Positions 37,709-45,534 of a stretch of 54,109 bases of DNA are shown here, piece after piece. The position numbers and the translations under genes are program-made. Origin of the DNA: Ectopseudomonas chengduensis (GTDB taxonomy: Bacteria > Pseudomonadota > Gammaproteobacteria > Pseudomonadales > Pseudomonadaceae); the NCBI RefSeq assembly GCF_900102635.1, contig NZ_FMZQ01000024.1:1-54109 (forward strand). Direction: 5' to 3'. The notes under the pieces are model-generated. The model was not told the origin of the DNA and searched no databases. It saw nothing but the letters and a program-made list of their open reading frames with translations. Numbering within the stretch: position 1 is the first letter of the stretch; each line of letters starts with the position of its first letter.

Positions 37709-38050
37709 ATGGTGCGAATACGTGGGCGCATTGGCGACTGGCCGGTGGATCTGACGCTGGAGCTGGATGCTGAGGACTGGGCGCAACTGGCGCAGCACGT
37801 GGCGGTTACGCCGGTTGCCAATGTGGTGGCACCGACTCCCATGGCGGATGCAGGTGATGCGTTATGGCAGACCGCATTGCAGCTGGTGCGTGAGGCGGGG
37901 CAGGTCGAAGGGCCACGGCTGATGGCGCAGCTGGCTGCGCTGGCTGGTGGCGAAGCTGCAGGCAAGCGCTTGCTGGTGCGTCTACGTCATTGCGAGCAGA
38001 TCCGCATGGAAACCGGCGCGGATGCGCCGATCTATCACTGGCAGGAGTAG
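37709..38050 (+). CDS. Conserved hypothetical protein (PA4062-like)
   Basis: A 113-residue soluble protein without signal peptide or membrane helix, opening MVRIRGRIGDWPVDLTLELD. The Ala/Val/Pro-rich middle looks like a linker between two small parts. I recognise no domain. It is divergent from the zinc operon and shares its control region; GGAGG lies 9 bases before ATG. By position it corresponds to PA4062 of P. aeruginosa. Confidence 0.75.
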   Translation: MVRIRGRIGDWPVDLTLELDAEDWAQLAQHVAVTPVANVVAPTPMADAGDALWQTALQLVREAGQVEGPRLMAQLAALAGGEAAGKRLLVRLRHCEQIRMETGADAPIYHWQE

Positions 38051-38329
38051 TCGCTCAGGCTGTTAGGGTGTCGCGCGCTGCCATGCAGCGCGCAACGAGA
38101 CGCTGGCGCCGCCATCGCTGGTGCGCACCACAAGGCGAGGGTCGTAGGGCGTACCGGGGCGCCGGCCGCTCGGAAGCAGTACGCCGTTGAGGGGAGTGTT
38201 GGACGTGAGTTGCGGTGCAGAACTTGGCACGGCCCGGCGGACTGTTCGCTGGCGCTCCTGAGTCCGCCCTACGTCAGAGTTCTCCTTCTGCTCTTGCTCT
38301 TGCTTGTAGCCTACAGCCAGCAGCCGCTT
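38051..38329. other. Intergenic repeat-bearing region
   Basis: No gene is seen. The region holds short palindromes: GCGCGCTGCCATGCAGCGCGC near 38071-38093, GGCGTAC...GTACGCC near 38148-38185, and GGCGGACT...AGTCCGCC near 38236-38268. They resemble degenerate repeats of the GTAGGGCG type found elsewhere in the window. They lie between a plus-strand gene end and a minus-strand gene end. Confidence 0.5.
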
Positions 38330-39202
38330 TTAATAGATCGCCTGATACAGCTTGCGGCGGTATGTGGTGACCAGCGGATGATCGCCGCCAAGCAGATCGA
38401 AGACCTGTAGCAACGTCTTATGCGGCAGGCCATCGGCGTAGCTGCGGTTGCGCACGAACAGCTTGAGCAGGCCGTCCAGCGCCGCTTCGTACTGCTGGCG
38501 CGCCAGTTGTTGCACGGCCAGTTGATACAGCGCTTCGTCGTCCTCGGCATTCTGTGCCAGGCGGCTTTTCAGCGTGGCCACTTCCGGCAGATCGGCGGCC
38601 TGGCGCAGAAAGGTCAGTTGCGCCCTGGCGCCGGCGAGCGCCTGCTTGTGTTCGTCACCCTTGACCGCATCGAGTGCCACCTGGGCTTCGCCCAGCTCGC
38701 CGCGCTCGGCCAGGCAGCGCGCGTAGAGGATCAGCGCGGCAGCATTTTCGTTGTTTTCGGTCAGCACCTGCTTGAGCAGTGTTTCGGTGTCGGCAAAACG
38801 GCCTTCGGCGAACAGCGCCTGAGCGGCCTCCATCGGGTCGGCGGCGCTAGGATCCGGTTCGGCGACGTGCGGCTTGAGCATCTCGCGGATCGCCGCTTCC
38901 GGCTGGGCGCCGGCGAAGCCGTCCACCGGCTGGCCGTCCTTGAACAGCACCACGGTGGGCAGGCTGCGAATACCGAAGCGCATGACGATGTCCTGCTCGA
39001 TGTCGCAGTTGACCTTGGCCAGCAGCAGTTCACCGGCGTATTCCTCGGTGATCTTCGCCAGCATCGGCATCAGTGCCTTGCACGGCGCGCACCATTCGGC
39101 CCAGAAGTCCACCAGCACCGGTTTGTGGAAGGAGTTCTCGATCACCAGTTGCTCGAAGTTGGCGGCGCCGGAGATGTCGAAGATGTAAGGGGAGTCGCTC
39201 AT
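38330..39202 (-). CDS. cnoX: Thioredoxin-fold co-chaperone CnoX (YbbN)
   Basis: A 290-residue protein with an N-terminal thioredoxin domain (about 10-115) and C-terminal TPR-like repeats (about 125-290). It guards proteins from oxidation and hands them to GroEL in other bacteria. The active site is WCAPCKAL with both Cys, whereas E. coli YbbN has SQHC, so this one may keep disulfide chemistry. ATG 39202 (MSDSPYIFDISGA) was chosen; a longer upstream frame is not supported. Confidence 0.88.
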   Translation of the reverse strand: MSDSPYIFDISGAANFEQLVIENSFHKPVLVDFWAEWCAPCKALMPMLAKITEEYAGELLLAKVNCDIEQDIVMRFGIRSLPTVVLFKDGQPVDGFAGAQPEAAIREMLKPHVAEPDPSAADPMEAAQALFAEGRFADTETLLKQVLTENNENAAALILYARCLAERGELGEAQVALDAVKGDEHKQALAGARAQLTFLRQAADLPEVATLKSRLAQNAEDDEALYQLAVQQLARQQYEAALDGLLKLFVRNRSYADGLPHKTLLQVFDLLGGDHPLVTTYRRKLYQAIY

Positions 39203-39257
39203 GGTCGGTCTCGAAAAAGCAGGGCAATGGTCTATTAATGCGGGCAGCGTGGCGCGG

Positions 39258-39917
39258 TTACAAGGGGCGCGCGGCGTGATACAGGCTGACTTCGCGGAAT
39301 TCCGCCGGTTCGGCCAGGTCCGGCCAGGTGCAGCCATCCAGCACTGCCAGGCGCTGGTAGAGCGGGTGTTGGAAATCCTTGACCCGCGAATCGGCCACCA
39401 ACGCCTGACGGCCGCGGCTGAGAAAATGATCGAGCAGCGGCAGGTTGGCGCGATCATAAAGCACGTCGGCGACCAGAATCAGGTCGTAGCGGTCCGCTTC
39501 GGCGAAGAAATCTTCCGAGTAGTTCAGCGTCACGCCGTTGAGCTCGGCATTGGCGCGGCTGGCGGCCAGCGCCACGGGGTCGAGGTCGCAGGCCACCACT
39601 TCGGCGGCACCTGCCTTGGCTGCGGCAATCGCGGCCACGCCGGAGCCTGAGCCGAAATCCAGCACGCGCTTGCCGCGTACCCACTCGGGGCTTTCGGCCA
39701 GCCAGCGGGCGAGCACCAGGCCGCTGGCCCAGCAGAAGCACCAGTAGGGCGGCTCTTCGAGGATGCGCCGGGTTTCCTCGGGGTTGAACGCGCGATCCAT
39801 ATTGCTGGCGTCGATCAGCCACAGGGCGATATCGGTACCCGGCAGCGTTTCGGCCACCAGGCGGGCATCGCCGAGCAGTTCGCTCAGTGCCTGCTGCAGC
39901 GCTTCGGGTGGCCTCAT
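39258..39917 (-). CDS. Class I SAM-dependent methyltransferase
   Basis: A 219-residue Rossmann methyltransferase with motif I VLDFGSGSGVAAIAAAKAGA and an acidic motif (VVACDLDPVAL). It resembles the PrmA/ETF-beta lysine methyltransferase group, with an upstream WLIDAS...PYWCFCWASG segment typical of these protein methyltransferases. The target is unknown. ATG 39917 overlaps the stop of the lipoprotein gene by 4 bases. Confidence 0.82.
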   Translation of the reverse strand: MRPPEALQQALSELLGDARLVAETLPGTDIALWLIDASNMDRAFNPEETRRILEEPPYWCFCWASGLVLARWLAESPEWVRGKRVLDFGSGSGVAAIAAAKAGAAEVVACDLDPVALAASRANAELNGVTLNYSEDFFAEADRYDLILVADVLYDRANLPLLDHFLSRGRQALVADSRVKDFQHPLYQRLAVLDGCTWPDLAEPAEFREVSLYHAARPL

Positions 39918-40360
39918 GGCGCCGGCACCAGCTGCAGTGCGCCAAGGTCCTGATCGCGCAGCTCGACGATGGTGCGTGCCGGCAGGCGTTGCACCAGGCG
40001 CCCGGAGTGACTGACCCGGCCACGCAGTTCCAGACGCAGATCCTGCGGTGCCTGCAGGTTGTTCAGGGGTAGATGAAACGGCAGCGCTTCGCCGTTGCCA
40101 CGCAGATGAACCTGGCCGAGCAGCGCGCGCGGCCTGCCGCGCATATCCACGCCCAACAGTGCCAGGTCGACATCGGCGCCTGCCGCGACGCCAAGCAACT
40201 CGCCACGCAAGCCAGGGCCCTGAATCGGCGCAGAGCTGGGTTCTGCCGGTGCCGGTGCGGGTGCGGGTGCTGGCGTGGGGGGCGGTACGGTGGTGGTTGG
40301 CTCGCCGGCGCAGGCGACAAGCAGGCCGCTCAGGGCCAGTGGCAGGAGGTATCGGATCAT
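39914..40360 (-). CDS. YbaY-family lipoprotein
   Basis: A 148-residue protein with a lipobox (LSGLLVAC, Cys at about residue 17), then a Pro/Ala repeat linker (about 22-45). A YbaY-type beta domain with two related halves follows (LRGELLGVAAGADVDLALL and VHLRGNGEALPFHLPL). The residue after Cys is Ala, predicting outer-membrane sorting. The function is unknown. It is transcribed with the methyltransferase gene. Confidence 0.82.
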   Translation of the reverse strand: MIRYLLPLALSGLLVACAGEPTTTVPPPTPAPAPAPAPAEPSSAPIQGPGLRGELLGVAAGADVDLALLGVDMRGRPRALLGQVHLRGNGEALPFHLPLNNLQAPQDLRLELRGRVSHSGRLVQRLPARTIVELRDQDLGALQLVPAP

Positions 40361-40505
40361 GGCATGTACTGCTCTTGGAGGTGCTTGCCCATAGCTTAAT
40401 TTGTCTTGTACCTGCCAAGCAGGCCTTCTCAAGGCTACTTACATTTTTCAACGGCGTGCTATGCGCTACCATGGTGCCTTTGCCGCCAATCAGTCAGCGC
40501 CTGCC

Positions 40506-40973
40506 ATGCATTGTCCCTTCTGCGCCGCCAACGACACCAAGGTCATCGATTCCCGTCTGGTCGCCGAGGGCGATCAGGTGCGCCGCCGCCGCGAGTGCGT
40601 GGCCTGCGGTGAACGTTTCACTACCTTCGAAACCGCCGAGCTGGTGATGCCACGCCTGATCAAGCAGGACGGCAGCCGTCAGCCCTTCGATGAAGAGAAG
40701 CTGCGCGCCGGCATGCAGCGTGCGCTGGAAAAACGCCCGGTAAGCGTCGAGCGCCTGGAAGAGGCCATCGCCCGCATCAAGCAGCAACTGCGTGCCACCG
40801 GCGAACGCGAGGTGAAATCGCTGGTGCTCGGTGAGTTGGTGATGACCGAACTGAGCAAGCTCGACGAGGTGGCCTACATTCGTTTCGCCTCGGTCTACCG
40901 GCGCTTCCAGGACCTCAACGAGTTCCGCGAAGAGATCGAACGCCTGGCCCGCGAACCGTCGAAAAGCCGATGA
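40506..40973 (+). CDS. nrdR: Transcriptional repressor NrdR
   Basis: A 155-residue repressor of ribonucleotide reductase genes. The zinc ribbon uses Cys3, Cys6, Cys31 and Cys34. An ATP-cone domain (about 49-139, MPRLIKQDGSRQPFDEEKLR) senses ATP/dATP. ATG 40506 gives the standard MHCPFC start. The last 4 bases overlap ribD. Confidence 0.97.
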   Translation: MHCPFCAANDTKVIDSRLVAEGDQVRRRRECVACGERFTTFETAELVMPRLIKQDGSRQPFDEEKLRAGMQRALEKRPVSVERLEEAIARIKQQLRATGEREVKSLVLGELVMTELSKLDEVAYIRFASVYRRFQDLNEFREEIERLAREPSKSR

Positions 40974-42085
40974 GCGAGCGCGACCACTTGTTCATGGCGC
41001 GCGCCCTGCGGCTGGCGCGCAAAGGCCTTTACTCCACCCATCCCAATCCGCGTGTCGGCTGCGTCATCGTGCGTGATGGCGAGATCGTCGGCGAGGGCTG
41101 GCATGCCCGTGCCGGCGAACCGCACGCCGAGGTTCATGCCCTGCGCCAGGCGGGCGAACGGGCACGCGGTGCCACCGTCTACGTCACTCTGGAGCCCTGC
41201 AGCCACCACGGGCGTACGCCGCCCTGCGCCGATGCGTTGGTCGCCGCCGGTGTCGGCAGGGTGGTCGCGGCGATGCAGGACCCCAACCCGCAGGTCGCCG
41301 GGCGCGGCCTGTTACGCCTGGCCAATGCCGGTATCGAAGTGCTGTCCGGCGTGCTGGAGGCCGAGGCGCGCGCGCTCAATGCCGGTTTCATCAAGCGCAT
41401 GGAAACCGGCCTGCCGTTGGTGCGGGTCAAATCGGCGATGAGTCTCGATGGCCGCACGGCCATGGCCAGTGGCGAGAGCCAGTGGATCACCGGGCCGGCG
41501 GCGCGTGCGGAAGTCCAGCGCCTGCGCGCGCAGTCCAGCGTGGTGCTCAGCGGCGCCGACACCGTGCTGGCGGACGATGCCCGTTTGACCGTACGCCCTG
41601 ACGAGCTGGGGTTGGGTGCCGAAGCCACCTTTATGGCGGCCTCGCGGCCGCCGCTGCGGGTGCTGGTCGATGGCCGGCTGCGGGTACCGCTGAGCAAGTC
41701 CTTCTTCCAGGTCGGCCCGGCGCTGGTGGCCACCTGTGCGGCTGCAGCCGCCCGTGATCGCTATCTGGCCGATGGCCACGAGCTGCTCGCCGTACCGGGC
41801 AGCAATGGGCACGTCGATTTGCGCAAGTTGCTGCTGGAGCTGGCCGGGCGTGGCGTCAACGAGGTGCTGGTCGAAGCCGGGCCGCGTCTGGCCGGCGCCT
41901 TCGCCCGTGCCGGGTTGGTGGACGAGTACCGTATCTTCGTTGCGCCCAAGCTGCTCGGCTCCAGTGCTCGGCCGTTGTTCGAGCTGCCGCTCAACCGTAT
42001 GGCCGAGGCGCCGGAGTTGCAGATTGTCGATATCCGCGCCGTGGGCGACGACTGGCAGATCACCGCGGTGCCCAAGGCCAGGTAG
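40970..42085 (+). CDS. ribD: Bifunctional riboflavin deaminase/reductase RibD
   Basis: It catalyses deamination and then reduction of the pyrimidine intermediate of riboflavin synthesis. The 371 residues have an N-terminal CDA-like deaminase with zinc ligands His52 (HAE), Cys77 and Cys86 (PCSHHGRTPPC). A C-terminal NADPH reductase (from about 147) contains KSAMSLDGRTA and VNEVLVEAGPRLAGAF. It is coupled to nrdR and lies upstream of the riboswitch-controlled rib genes. Confidence 0.97.
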   Translation: MSERDHLFMARALRLARKGLYSTHPNPRVGCVIVRDGEIVGEGWHARAGEPHAEVHALRQAGERARGATVYVTLEPCSHHGRTPPCADALVAAGVGRVVAAMQDPNPQVAGRGLLRLANAGIEVLSGVLEAEARALNAGFIKRMETGLPLVRVKSAMSLDGRTAMASGESQWITGPAARAEVQRLRAQSSVVLSGADTVLADDARLTVRPDELGLGAEATFMAASRPPLRVLVDGRLRVPLSKSFFQVGPALVATCAAAAARDRYLADGHELLAVPGSNGHVDLRKLLLELAGRGVNEVLVEAGPRLAGAFARAGLVDEYRIFVAPKLLGSSARPLFELPLNRMAEAPELQIVDIRAVGDDWQITAVPKAR

Positions 42086-42184
42086 GGTGCGTCGCAGTTC
42101 TCTCTGGGCCCCTTGCCTGATGGCAACGACTCAAGCGGGCCTGGCCGATTGGCGGTTGACCCTGCTGCGCGCAGCGCACCCTAC
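42082..42184. repeat. Inverted GTAGGGTGCG repeat between ribD and the FMN riboswitch
   Basis: GTAGGGTGCG at 42082-42091 and CGCACCCTAC at 42175-42184 face each other about 83 bases apart. The core belongs to the same dispersed family as the palindrome at 34071-34113. Confidence 0.6.
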
Positions 42185-42248
42185 GACCCATGCGCCGCGA
42201 CGATAAATATGGTAAAACGCCACGCGGCCATTCATATGGCTGCAACGT

Positions 42249-42392
42249 TCTCAGGGCGGGGCGAAATTCCCCACCGGCGGTAATGGTTCGTAGAACCTAG
42301 CCCGCGAGCGCTCGCCATGGCTCCTGCCAGGCGAGGTCCAGCAGACCCGGTGCGATTCCGGGGCCGACGGTATAGTCCGGATAAAGAGAGAG
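42249..42392 (+). promoter_or_regulatory. FMN riboswitch (RFN element)
   Basis: The conserved RFN blocks appear in order: TCTCAGGGCGGGGCGAAATT, CCCCACCGGCGGTAATG, AGCCCGCGAGCG, GACCCGGTGCGATTCCGGGG and CCGACGGTATAGTCCGGAT, ending near AGAGAGAGC. It senses flavin mononucleotide and lowers expression of the downstream rib genes. A CCTGTTTT/AAAACAGG hairpin at 42453-42473 directly before an AGGAG site is the likely expression platform. Confidence 0.95.
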
Positions 42393-42452
42393 CGGGATTC
42401 CCTCCACGGGCGCCTCGTGCGTGTCCGCGAAATCCCTATCGATCGGCATTGC

Positions 42453-42473
42453 CCTGTTTTTGACCAAAACAGG
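42453..42473 (+). promoter_or_regulatory. Expression-platform hairpin of the FMN riboswitch
   Basis: Stem CCTGTTTT/AAAACAGG (42453-42460 with 42466-42473), loop TGACC. The right arm overlaps the AGGAG ribosome site of the small ORF at 42483, so folding would mask translation start. The role is inferred from position. Confidence 0.55.
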
Positions 42474-42482
42474 AGTTCGTCC

Positions 42483-42539
42483 ATGCTGTTCAGCAATACC
42501 TTCAACGTGAAACCGGAGGGCGTATGTTCACCGGCATAA
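42483..42539 (+). CDS. Possible 18-residue leader peptide overlapping the ribE start
   Basis: ATG 42483 lies 8 bases after an AGGAG site and opens MLFSNTFNVKPEGVCSPA, stopping with TAA at 42537-42539, 16 bases inside ribE. If translated, ribosomes would end next to the ribE start and could reinitiate, tying ribE output to riboswitch control of this site. Expression is unproven; the frame may be chance. Confidence 0.4.
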   Translation: MLFSNTFNVKPEGVCSPA

Positions 42540-43186
42540 TCGAAGCCATCGGCAGTATCCGCGCCATGACGCCCAAGGGCGGCGACGTGCGCGTCTACGT
42601 GGCCACCGGCAAGCTCGACCTGGGTGACGTCAAGCTCGGCGACAGCATCGCCGTCAACGGCGTGTGCCTGACCGCAGTGGAACTGCCCGGCGACGGCTTC
42701 TGGGCCGACGTCAGCCGCGAGACGCTGGCGCGCACCGCCTTCGTCGACCTCAAGCCCGGCAGCGCCGTCAATCTGGAAAAGGCCCTGACGCCCACCAGCC
42801 GCCTCGGTGGGCACCTGGTCAGCGGCCACGTCGACGGCGTCGGCGAGATCGTCTCGCGTGCCGATAACGCCCGCGCCGTGCAGTTCAAGGTGCGCGCCCC
42901 GCGCGAGCTGGCCAAGTACATCGCGCACAAGGGCTCGATCACCGTCGACGGCACCAGCCTGACCGTCAACGCGGTCGATGGCGCCGAGTTCGAACTGACC
43001 ATCGTGCCGCACACCCTGGCCGAGACCATCATGGTCGACTACCAGGCCGGGCGTAAGGTCAATCTCGAAGTCGACCTGCTGGCGCGTTACCTGGAGCGCC
43101 TGCTGCTCGGCGACAAGGCCGCCGAGCCCAAGGCCTCGGGCCTGACCGAAAGCTTTCTCGCCGAACACGGCTACCTGAAGAATTGA
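42524..43186 (+). CDS. ribE: Riboflavin synthase, alpha subunit
   Basis: It dismutates two 6,7-dimethyl-8-ribityllumazine molecules into riboflavin. The 220 residues comprise two lumazine-binding barrels (about 1-97 and 98-195). The opening MFTGIIEAIGSI and the GGHLVSGHVDGVG motif are standard. GGAGGG lies just before ATG 42524. It is the first structural gene behind the FMN riboswitch, 12 bases before the ribB-type gene. It is called ribC in some Pseudomonas annotations. Confidence 0.96.
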   Translation: MFTGIIEAIGSIRAMTPKGGDVRVYVATGKLDLGDVKLGDSIAVNGVCLTAVELPGDGFWADVSRETLARTAFVDLKPGSAVNLEKALTPTSRLGGHLVSGHVDGVGEIVSRADNARAVQFKVRAPRELAKYIAHKGSITVDGTSLTVNAVDGAEFELTIVPHTLAETIMVDYQAGRKVNLEVDLLARYLERLLLGDKAAEPKASGLTESFLAEHGYLKN

Positions 43187-43198
43187 GGAGACGCCCCG

Positions 43199-44278
43199 AT
43201 GGCGCTCAACACCGCTGAAGAACTGATCGAAGACATCCGCGCCGGCAAGATGGTCATCCTCATGGATGACGAGGACCGCGAGAACGAAGGCGACATCATC
43301 ATCGCCTCCGAATGCGTCACCGCCGAGCACATCAACTTCATGGCCCGCTTCGCCCGTGGCCTGATCTGCATGCCGATGACCCGCGAGCGCTGTGAACTGC
43401 TCAAGCTGCCGCTGATGGCACCGCGCAACGGTTCCGGCTTTGGCACCAAGTTCACCGTCTCCATCGAGGCGGCCGAGGGCGTGACCACCGGCATCTCCGC
43501 CGCCGACCGCGCCCGCACCGTGCAGGCTGCCGTGGCGCGCAATGCGGTAGCCGACGATATCGTCAGCCCCGGTCACATCTTCCCGCTGATGGCCCAGCCC
43601 GGCGGTGTGCTGGCGCGTGCCGGCCATACCGAAGCGGCCTGCGACCTGGCGCGCATGGGCGGTTTCGAACCGAGCGGGGTGATCTGCGAGATCATGAACG
43701 ACGACGGCACCATGGCCCGTCGCCCGGAGCTGGAGAAGTTCGCCGAAGAGCACGGCCTGAAGATCGGCACCATCGCCGACCTGATCCACTACCGTCTGAT
43801 CCACGAGCGCACTGTCGAACGCATCAGCGAGCAGCCGCTGGACACCGAACTGGGCCAGTTCAACCTGGTGACCTATCGCGATGGTGTGGAGAACACCGCG
43901 CACATGGCACTGACCCTGGGCACCATCTGCGCCGAAGAACCGACCCTGGTGCGCGTGCACAACATGGACCCGCTGCGCGACCTGTTCATGGTCAATCAGC
44001 CGGGGCGCTGGAGCATGCGCGCTGCCATGGCGGAAGTGGCCAAGGCCGGCAGCGGCGTGGTGCTGCTGCTGGGCAACCCACTGACCGGGCCGGAGTTGTT
44101 GGCGCTGATCAGCCGCCAGCAGCCGGCCAATCCTGCGACCTACAGCACCGTGGGCGCCGGCTCGCAGATTCTGCGTGACCTCGGCGTACGCAAGATGCGC
44201 CTGATGAGCTCGCCGATGAAGTTCAACGCGATATCCGGCTTCGACCTCGAGGTTGTAGAATACCTGCCTTCTAAATAA
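43199..44278 (+). CDS. ribB: 3,4-dihydroxy-2-butanone-4-phosphate synthase with degenerate GTP cyclohydrolase II domain (RibBX)
   Basis: It converts ribulose 5-phosphate to the four-carbon unit of riboflavin. The 359 residues have an intact N-terminal RibB domain (DDEDRENEGDIIIASE, ARGLICMPMT, and AGHTEAACDLARMGG). The C-terminal half is RibA-like but lacks the three zinc-binding Cys: where RibA has a His-Ser-Glu-Cys motif this protein has VRVHNMDPLRDLF. It therefore cannot act as a normal GTP cyclohydrolase II. This is the RibBX variant described in Proteobacteria. Intact RibA is encoded at 48549. Confidence 0.92.
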   Translation: MALNTAEELIEDIRAGKMVILMDDEDRENEGDIIIASECVTAEHINFMARFARGLICMPMTRERCELLKLPLMAPRNGSGFGTKFTVSIEAAEGVTTGISAADRARTVQAAVARNAVADDIVSPGHIFPLMAQPGGVLARAGHTEAACDLARMGGFEPSGVICEIMNDDGTMARRPELEKFAEEHGLKIGTIADLIHYRLIHERTVERISEQPLDTELGQFNLVTYRDGVENTAHMALTLGTICAEEPTLVRVHNMDPLRDLFMVNQPGRWSMRAAMAEVAKAGSGVVLLLGNPLTGPELLALISRQQPANPATYSTVGAGSQILRDLGVRKMRLMSSPMKFNAISGFDLEVVEYLPSK

Positions 44279-44307
44279 GAAGCGGCTCGACAGAGCCGCA
44301 TCTGATG

Positions 44308-44411
44308 ACCCTCTCCCTCCGGGAGAGGGTGCCCGAAGGGTGGGAGAGGGAATTGTGGCCAACGCCGAACCCTCTCCCCCGGCCCCTCTCCCACAAGTGG
44401 GAGAGGGGAGC
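44308..44411. repeat. CCCTCTCCC inverted-repeat cluster
   Basis: ACCCTCTCCC/GGGAGAGGGT (44308-44317 with 44321-44330) forms one hairpin. GGGTGGGAGAGGG near 44338-44350 and CCCTCTCCC/GGGAGAGGGG arms up to 44411 form others. This type of repeat is scattered between genes in many Gram-negative genomes. It sits inside the rib operon between ribB and ribH and may affect mRNA stability. Confidence 0.75.
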
Positions 44412-44491
44412 AAAGCCCGCTCCCCCGGGAGCACGAATTTTATTTTCGGGGCGCACGACGCCCCGGCTCTTTAACCCATGTGAGACCCGTC

Positions 44492-44968
44492 ATGACCCTG
44501 AAGACCATCGAAGGTACCTTCATCGCCCCGCAGGGCAAATACGCCCTGGTGGTAGGCCGTTTCAACAGCTTCGTCGTCGAGAGCCTGGTCAGCGGCGCCA
44601 TCGACGCCTTGGTGCGCCATGGCGTGCAGGAAAGCGACATCACCATCATCCGTGCGCCGGGTGCCTTCGAGATTCCGCTGGTCACCCAGAAGGTCGCCCA
44701 GCGTGGCGAATACGCGGCGATCATCGCCCTCGGTGCGGTCATTCGTGGCGGCACTCCGCACTTCGAATACGTCGCTGGCGAGTGCACCAAGGGCCTGGCC
44801 CAGGTTTCCATGGAATACGGCGTGCCGGTCGCCTTTGGCGTGCTGACCGTCGACTCCATCGAACAAGCCATCGAACGTTCCGGCACCAAGGCGGGTAACA
44901 AGGGTGCCGAAGCTGCGCTGTCTGCCCTGGAAATGGTCAGCCTGCTGGCGCAGTTGGAGGCCAAGTGA
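44492..44968 (+). CDS. ribH: 6,7-dimethyl-8-ribityllumazine synthase
   Basis: It condenses the pyrimidine and four-carbon intermediates to form lumazine. The 158 residues include RFNSFVVESLVSGA, GAFEIPL and GAVIRGGTPHFEYV, the last with the catalytic His. ATG 44492 (MTLKTIEG) was preferred over an in-frame ATG 4 codons earlier. Its stop overlaps the nusB start by 3 bases. Confidence 0.96.
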   Translation: MTLKTIEGTFIAPQGKYALVVGRFNSFVVESLVSGAIDALVRHGVQESDITIIRAPGAFEIPLVTQKVAQRGEYAAIIALGAVIRGGTPHFEYVAGECTKGLAQVSMEYGVPVAFGVLTVDSIEQAIERSGTKAGNKGAEAALSALEMVSLLAQLEAK

Positions 44969-45444
44969 GCAACTCCGGTAACGGCCAGCCGGCCAAGAAG
45001 GGCCCCAGCGGCAAGATTCTCGCGCGCCGCGAAGCCCGTACCCTGGCCATGCAGGCCCTGTACTCCTGGCATATCGCCGGGCAGCCGCTGAACGAGATCG
45101 AAGCGCAGTTTCGCGTCGACAACGATTTCAGCAAGGTCGATGGTGCCTACTTCCACGAGATCCTGCACGGCGTGCCGCGGCAGAAGACCGAGCTGGACGA
45201 GACCTTCACGCCCCTGCTCGACCGCCCGCTGGAAGAGATCGACCCGGTCGAGCTGGCCATCCTGCGCCTGTCCACCTACGAGCTGAAGAACCGCGTCGAC
45301 GTCCCCTACAAGGTGGTGATCAACGAAGGTATCGAGCTGGCCAAGGTTTTCGGTGCCACCGACGGGCACAAGTTCGTCAACGGCATCCTCGACAAGCTAG
45401 CGCCGACGCTGCGCGCTACTGAAGTAAGCGCCAACAAGCGCTGA
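44965..45444 (+). CDS. nusB: Transcription antitermination protein NusB
   Basis: A 159-residue helical protein that binds S10 (NusE) and boxA RNA in rRNA antitermination. The RREARTLAMQALYSW and RLSTYELKNR...VINEGIELAKVFG motifs are standard. The start is GTG 44965, overlapping ribH. The N-terminal 20 residues (Gly/Lys-rich) are a typical Pseudomonas extension. Confidence 0.96.
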   Translation: MSNSGNGQPAKKGPSGKILARREARTLAMQALYSWHIAGQPLNEIEAQFRVDNDFSKVDGAYFHEILHGVPRQKTELDETFTPLLDRPLEEIDPVELAILRLSTYELKNRVDVPYKVVINEGIELAKVFGATDGHKFVNGILDKLAPTLRATEVSANKR

Positions 45445-45534
45445 GGCCCGCGGGGATGCTCGATTCACGATCCTGCGCTCCCGTGCCCTGCCTGAACTGT
45501 GCAGGGCCGGCCCACGGCAGATCGTTGCCGGCTC

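Noticed and set aside
42251..44434. 727-codon open frame on the minus strand across ribE and ribB
   Set aside because: It is antisense to two clear enzymes and the riboswitch, has low-complexity Gly/His/Gln-rich translation and no family resemblance; such frames are common opposite GC-rich genes.
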